A stretch of DNA of 64,000 nt from Protonemura montana (Eukaryota; Arthropoda; Insecta; Plecoptera; Nemouridae), in NCBI GenBank assembly GCA_947568835.1, contig OX387604.1:17575076-17639075 (forward strand), written 5' to 3'. The translations under genes were made by a program, and so were the position numbers. The notes beneath the pieces were generated by a model. The model did no database searches. It saw only the letters and a program-made list of their open reading frames with translations, and was not told the origin of the DNA. Of the stretch, positions 59,745 through 64,000 are shown piece by piece. Each line of letters starts with the position of its first letter. The stretch's first letter is position 1.

Positions 59745-60138
59745 CTTGAAGACCGAAGTTAAGAATCACTGCGCTGTGTCAGGCATTGGATGGGTGACCA
59801 TCACACACTTGGACAGTTCTGTTCGAGAGAGAGCTTGAAGGGATGAAAGTTAGTTCAGCAATATCATTCGCCTTGCTCATCACCCTCTCGAAAGTACGGA
59901 TTTGTGGATAAATCCCGTTGTTGGCGTTGTACCGTACTTCACAAGGGAAGTTAAGCTTGTGGTCCCCTTGGTGCTCTTCGACAGGAGTAGGCTACGTGCC
60001 GACACCGAGTTTTCCATTCTCCATCTAGGCTAGATTAAGTTCATCATCATCCTCATCGTTATCGTCCTCACTCATTCACCGACGCCATTGGACCAGTGCC
60101 GTAGAGCCCGTTATCAAATCAATGCGCCGTTAAACCCA
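59745..60138 (+). mobile_element. 5S rRNA-derived SINE, copy 3
   Basis: The order of blocks is the same as in the other two copies: ACCGAAGTTAAGAATCACTG, GCATTGGATGGGTGACCATC, GGTCCCCTTGGTGCTCTTCG, ATCTAGGCTAGATTAAGTTC, CACTCATTCACCGACGCCAT and GCGCCGTTAAACCC. The start of the head is diverged, so the 5' limit is approximate. No clear target duplication. Confidence 0.72.
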
Positions 60139-60450
60139 ATAAACCAACCATCGCTAGGATTTGGTCAGCTGCCTACTAACCTGAACAACAACTTCATGGA
60201 AAGTACTTTTCTTGTCATCTCTCAAAATTTGTCTTCGTATTCAGAGTACAGGGACCTGTTATGTCTGGCTGGCACCTAAATCCTATCCTTTGCAACTATT
60301 GTTGTATATACCATGGGTACTATAGTTGCAGAGAAAAGATTTTAATTTGGATTCCGTTGGTATTCCATTTCATATTTACATAGACGTCCATCTCACATAG
60401 TTTCTGTTAGAGCCACTTAAACAATGTTTGGTTAAAAAGATAATAGCCTG

Positions 60451-60505
60451 CAGTGGCATTTCTACCGGCAGGGCAGGTGGAGCGACTCGTGGGGCCCGCC
60501 AGATG
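60451..60505 (+). repeat. Possible hAT-type element end
   Basis: CAGTGGCATTTCTACCGGCA continues to GGGGCCCGCCAG. hAT transposons commonly begin CAGTGGCG and run into GGGGCCC-rich sequence. No matching inverted end was found nearby, so this is at most a relic. Confidence 0.25.
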
Positions 60506-61782
60506 GGAAAAACTTGAGCGCGTGCCGTACTCAGGTTGGTCGACAAGCCTGTGCCCACGACCCATGTTAAATTTATTTGTTGTGTTTGCATAAATAATCT
60601 TGAAGTTAATAGTTGCATGTCAAGCACTCTCACTACTCCATTGAGGCTGTGGGGCTTGCCTACTCCTGGTAATAGTTACGTAGTAAGTACGTTGCTATTG
60701 CCGCTGAGTGTGTAGGCTACACACTAACACTACTGCTCTACTCTTCGTCGGCGCAAAAGACCAAATTTGCATTATTTCTGCGGGCATGGGTAACTTGTTT
60801 GTCTCAATCGTAGTAAAAAATGCTTTTACAAAATACAGTAAGTAGTTTAGTCGTTACTGTTCACTGGGCTACTCTGGCTGACGGAAGTCACCACGGGGAC
60901 ATCGCTGGGCCAAAAAACGCGTATTAAATGTGACATTAACAAGAAAGTGGGTAAACTTCCTAAAATCAGCAGCTTTTTCGTGCCTACTGGTTCGAGTTTT
61001 CCGGTATGCAGCGATAGTTTGGCCGTGACAAAATAAACTTCTTATAACACTGGAAATTTGTCTGACGTGCACTGCGAGAAAATGCAGTAAGAATATATAT
61101 TAGATTTTACTGATATAATGCGAGGGTTAATTAATAATAATCCCGGTTTCAGTTATTTTCAATCAAATTTGACGCAAGGTGTCTTGTTTTTTTTCCTCCC
61201 ATATAAAGTATGGTATGCGGTCACTTCCATCTTAAATATATCATACTTTCTCAATCTGTTGTCACTTTGAGGTGAATATCTTTTAGCTGTCTTAGAACGC
61301 GTATGAGACTGAAATATTTGCGTTCTCGTCATGTCGAAACAGCCCAAATTTCCCGACACACAGAAATAATGAATAATCCAACTGCTCGCAAACATGACCT
61401 GGACATTGTTGGCGCAAACATTTCCTTGTTGACAAGGGCCCGTGTCATTCTTCAGGGCATTTTCCTACTTGTACTGAGTCGAAACGAAGCTTTTCTTCTA
61501 GCTTCTATGGAACTAAATACAGCAAGGGGCTTGGCTTTTTAACCCGTTGTAAAACTAGACCCTAGCCAGATCTAAGGATTTTTTTGCAAGACATTTTAAA
61601 CAGTCTAGATTTTGCATGGATTTCAGCCAAAGTGTCATGTTTCCTAGTATATTTGTGAATCGGCTCCCTGCAAAGAACAATCAACGGTAATTTATGACAG
61701 GCAATCTATAACTATGTTGGTCTTTTGCAACTGAACAGTGGACTGAACCCCATTTATTTATTCTTCAATTAATTATTTGAGA

Positions 61783-61959
61783 ATGGCCAGACTGGTGTAT
61801 TTTGATTGTTCGCATTCTGTTGGTACTTTGCAAACTTCATGGATTTCCTCAAAAGTTAAAATAGTGTTTCTCATGTTCGTTTTTGCAATTGATGTATTTG
61901 GTATAGACTGCAAATTATTTTGCAATAGGTCAAGTACTTGTAAAGCTTTTAGTAATAGG
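61783..61959 (+). CDS. Candidate exon of a small Cys-rich secreted peptide
   Basis: The frame from ATG 61783 runs 59 codons to a strong AGG|gtaagt donor in phase 0. Its middle is signal-peptide-like (KVKIVFLMFVFAIDVFG) and is followed by a Cys-spaced stretch, DCKLFCNRSSTCKAFSNR. If unspliced, it ends nine codons later. No family is recognised and no partner exon was found before NDUFS2, 370 bases away. It could be chance. Confidence 0.2.
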
Positions 61960-62259
61960 GTAAGTGATGGTTGTAATTAATTTAAATAAAAATAACCCGT
62001 GAGCTGATGACTTGATGAAGAAATGAGCTTTGAACAATGCAAAATTCTCTCACTTTTTACCAACAGTTAATTGTACAATTTTTACTTTTAACTAGACACT
62101 AGGAGGATTTTTCATTTTTCTGTGGTGCTCTTAGCACATCTTTCCTTAACCAGACTTTTCATATCTGTGCCGAGTGTTTGTCTGTTTTGGAATGTATATT
62201 ATAATATAAAGTCATCGATTTGAACGGAGACATATCTTTGGGCATATTTGAACTGTTTA

Positions 62260-62327
62260 CGCGTAGGTGATCCGGGCCGCCGCGAAGCGCGCCAGCTGCT
62301 TCAGCCCGAGAGCCGTTGTCTTTAAAC
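62260..62327 (+). promoter_or_regulatory. GC-rich 5' region of NDUFS2
   Basis: A short CpG-dense island (GGGCCGCCGCGAAGCGCGCC) in AT-rich DNA directly before the ATG, typical of a broadly expressed gene. No TATA box is seen. The start site is not fixed. Confidence 0.4.
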
Positions 62328-63939
62328 ATGGCGGCCGTTTTGGGATCTGTTCTACGTAAATCCACATTTCCCATCGGTGGGAAGGTTTTATTGAACAACT
62401 CGGGGTCTCTGTACTTTGTAAAGTAAGTAACTTGTCCATTAATAGATTACTACTGCTCTCTTATTTTGTAAACAAAGTGAAGTGCCTTTAAGTGTTGGTC
62501 CAGGACTTTCAAACAATGGCTGCTGGATTCAGGATCACATCCTAACCTTCTCCAGAAATAAACTTAGTGAACGCGAAAAGTGCTCACATTTTACGCAAAC
62601 AAATTTAACTCTTATTTTTTCAGTCAGCAGAGGGGAGCCAAAAAATGGTTTCCAGATCCCGAGTTTATGAAGCAATTCGCGGGGCCCGTCATGTACCCGG
62701 ATGAAGTTACTTCTCGGTGGTCTCTTCCTCCGTGGAACAGTAAAATGGCTCCCGTAGAGAAAAAAGTTCGAAATCTTACGTTGAACTTTGGCCCTCAACA
62801 TCCTGCTGCCCACGGTGTGCTTCGGCTTGTCATGGAGCTAGACGGAGAGGTTAATTGGAACAGATATGTCATTTTGCAAAGGAGGAGCTAACCTTCGGTA
62901 CTTACATTGCTTATTCCTAACTTCCAGACTGTTGTTCGATCTGATCCTCATATTGGCCTGCTGCACCGTGGCACCGAGAAACTTATTGAGTACAAGACCT
63001 ACACTCAGGCTCTGCCGTATTTCGACCGTCTTGACTATGTTTCTATGATGTGTAACGAACAATGCTACTCTCTGGCCGTCGAGAAGCTGCTAAATATTGA
63101 TGTTCCTCGAAGGGCGAAGTATATTCGTAGTAAGTAGTCTGTGCTTTATCTCTTGACTGTGCCCACTGACTAATATTCAGCTTTGTTCAACATTTAAAAC
63201 GTTTTTGCTGCCTGTTTGATAGCACTGTTTGCGGAGCTGACTCGCATCCTGAACCACATCATGGCAGTTGGTACTCATGCACTTGATATTGGAGCCATCA
63301 CCCCATTCTTTTGGTTATTCGAGGAGCGTGAAAAGATGATGGAGTTCTACGAAAGGGTATCTGGAGCTCGAATGCACGCTGCGTACATCAGGCCTGGTGG
63401 TGTCTCTCAGGTTAATTTTTTAGTAGATTTCTTTCTTGCAATATTTTTACCCCCATAATGAAAGTATTAACTTAGTGATTTATCTGGGCTTGTTACCCAA
63501 CTAGGTACTTTAAAGACATAGAATGCCCACACAACATTAATTTTTTATTTCATATTATATCTTATTGATACCTAACATCTGCAGGACCTTCCCATCGGCC
63601 TGTTGGATGATATTTATGAATTCAGCTCTAAATTTTCCGAGCGGCTCGACGAAGTGGAAGATGTACTAACCACAAATCGTATCTGGGTTCAACGAGTTGA
63701 AAATATCGGCATTGTCACTGCTGAGGAGGCCCTCAACTATGGCTTCAGGTACGTAGTTTGTCATAAAAAACATTGACTTTTACAGAGTTTAGAAACCTGA
63801 CACTACATTTGTTTTGCAGTGGAGTGATGCTGCGAGGATCTGGCATCAAGTGGGACTTACGCAAGTCGCAGCCATATGATGCTTACGATGAGATGGAGTT
63901 TGATGTGCCTATCGGCACCAAGGGAGATTGCTACGACAG
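62328..63939 (+). CDS. NDUFS2: NADH dehydrogenase [ubiquinone] Fe-S protein 2 (complex I 49-kDa subunit), 5' part
   Basis: Core subunit of mitochondrial complex I in the peripheral arm; with PSST it forms the quinone-reduction site. Six exons are in the window, 62328-62422, 62624-62849, 62928-63129, 63223-63410, 63585-63748 and 63820-63939, all in phase. The last ends at a gtaagt donor, so the gene continues past the right edge. The N-terminus ([19 protein letters not shown]) is a basic, Ser-containing mitochondrial targeting peptide. Conserved blocks: [20 protein letters not shown] with the quinone-site His, [55 protein letters not shown] and [18 protein letters not shown]. About 330 of the expected 460-470 residues are present. 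Donors at 62850 and 63411 are both gttaat, weak but required by the protein match. Confidence 0.95.
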
Positions 63940-64000
63940 GTAAGTTTAGCCTTCAGCAAGGAGTGGAGTTATTTTGTCCAGCCTTGCAGCCTCAAAAATG

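Larger units (their letters stand above)
60139..62259. other. Gene-free region before NDUFS2
   Basis: A short hAT-end-like stretch (60451-60505) and one Cys-rich open frame with a good donor (61783-61959) are the only notable items. Confidence 0.4.

Noticed and set aside
59745-60138. Functional 5S rRNA gene
   Set aside because: Only the middle of 5S rRNA is recognisable; the 5' part is lost and a non-5S body follows, as in the other two SINE copies.

Overview
This window is a stretch of an arthropod nuclear genome, most likely a non-dipteran insect. The evidence is an RR-2 chitin-binding cuticle protein gene, genes cut by many small GT-AG introns, an AT-rich background, and a SID-1-like gene (flies and mosquitoes lack that family). 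I cannot name the species. No bacterial, CRISPR or complete viral feature is visible. || Layout from left to right: (1) 104-5269, minus: 5' half of a PX-SH3-RhoGAP gene (ARHGAP32/33, Drosophila CdGAPr type) that runs off the left edge. (2) 5.4-14.5 kb: gene-poor DNA with a head-to-head tRNA-derived repeat, a 5S rRNA-derived SINE, a decayed unidentified coding region, a lone candidate first exon and a MITE-like inverted repeat. (3) 14593-15543, plus: PGAP2. (4) 16731-21367, minus: a 13-exon SID-1 transmembrane (SIDT) gene, tail to tail with PGAP2. (5) 23050-25974, plus: an HP1-type chromobox gene whose first exon I could not place. (6) 26.0-29.5 kb: LINE remnants. (7) 29589-31379, plus: NUP50. 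(8) 31943-39332, plus: a 14-exon P-protein (OCA2/hoepel) transporter gene. (9) 40269-42033, plus: RR-2 cuticle protein with a TATA promoter. (10) 44090-57278, plus: a five-exon MyoD/nautilus myogenic bHLH gene with two introns over 4 kb and a TATA-less Inr+DPE promoter. (11) 57.4-62.3 kb: gene-poor DNA with another 5S-SINE, a perfect 18-bp hairpin and hAT-like ends. (12) 62328 to the right edge, plus: 5' part of NDUFS2, the 49-kDa subunit of mitochondrial complex I. || The genes are unrelated housekeeping and developmental genes that do not form a pathway. Exon models were built by hand from reading-frame phase and family similarity. In most genes every junction keeps phase. The exceptions are the HP1 start, one SIDT donor and the RhoGAP 5' end. 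|| No wholly new system is evident. The items most worth a second look are the P-protein, whose first transporter half has lost conserved residues kept in the second half; the three-copy 5S-derived SINE family; the short HP1 protein with altered binding residues; and the decayed coding region near 9 kb.
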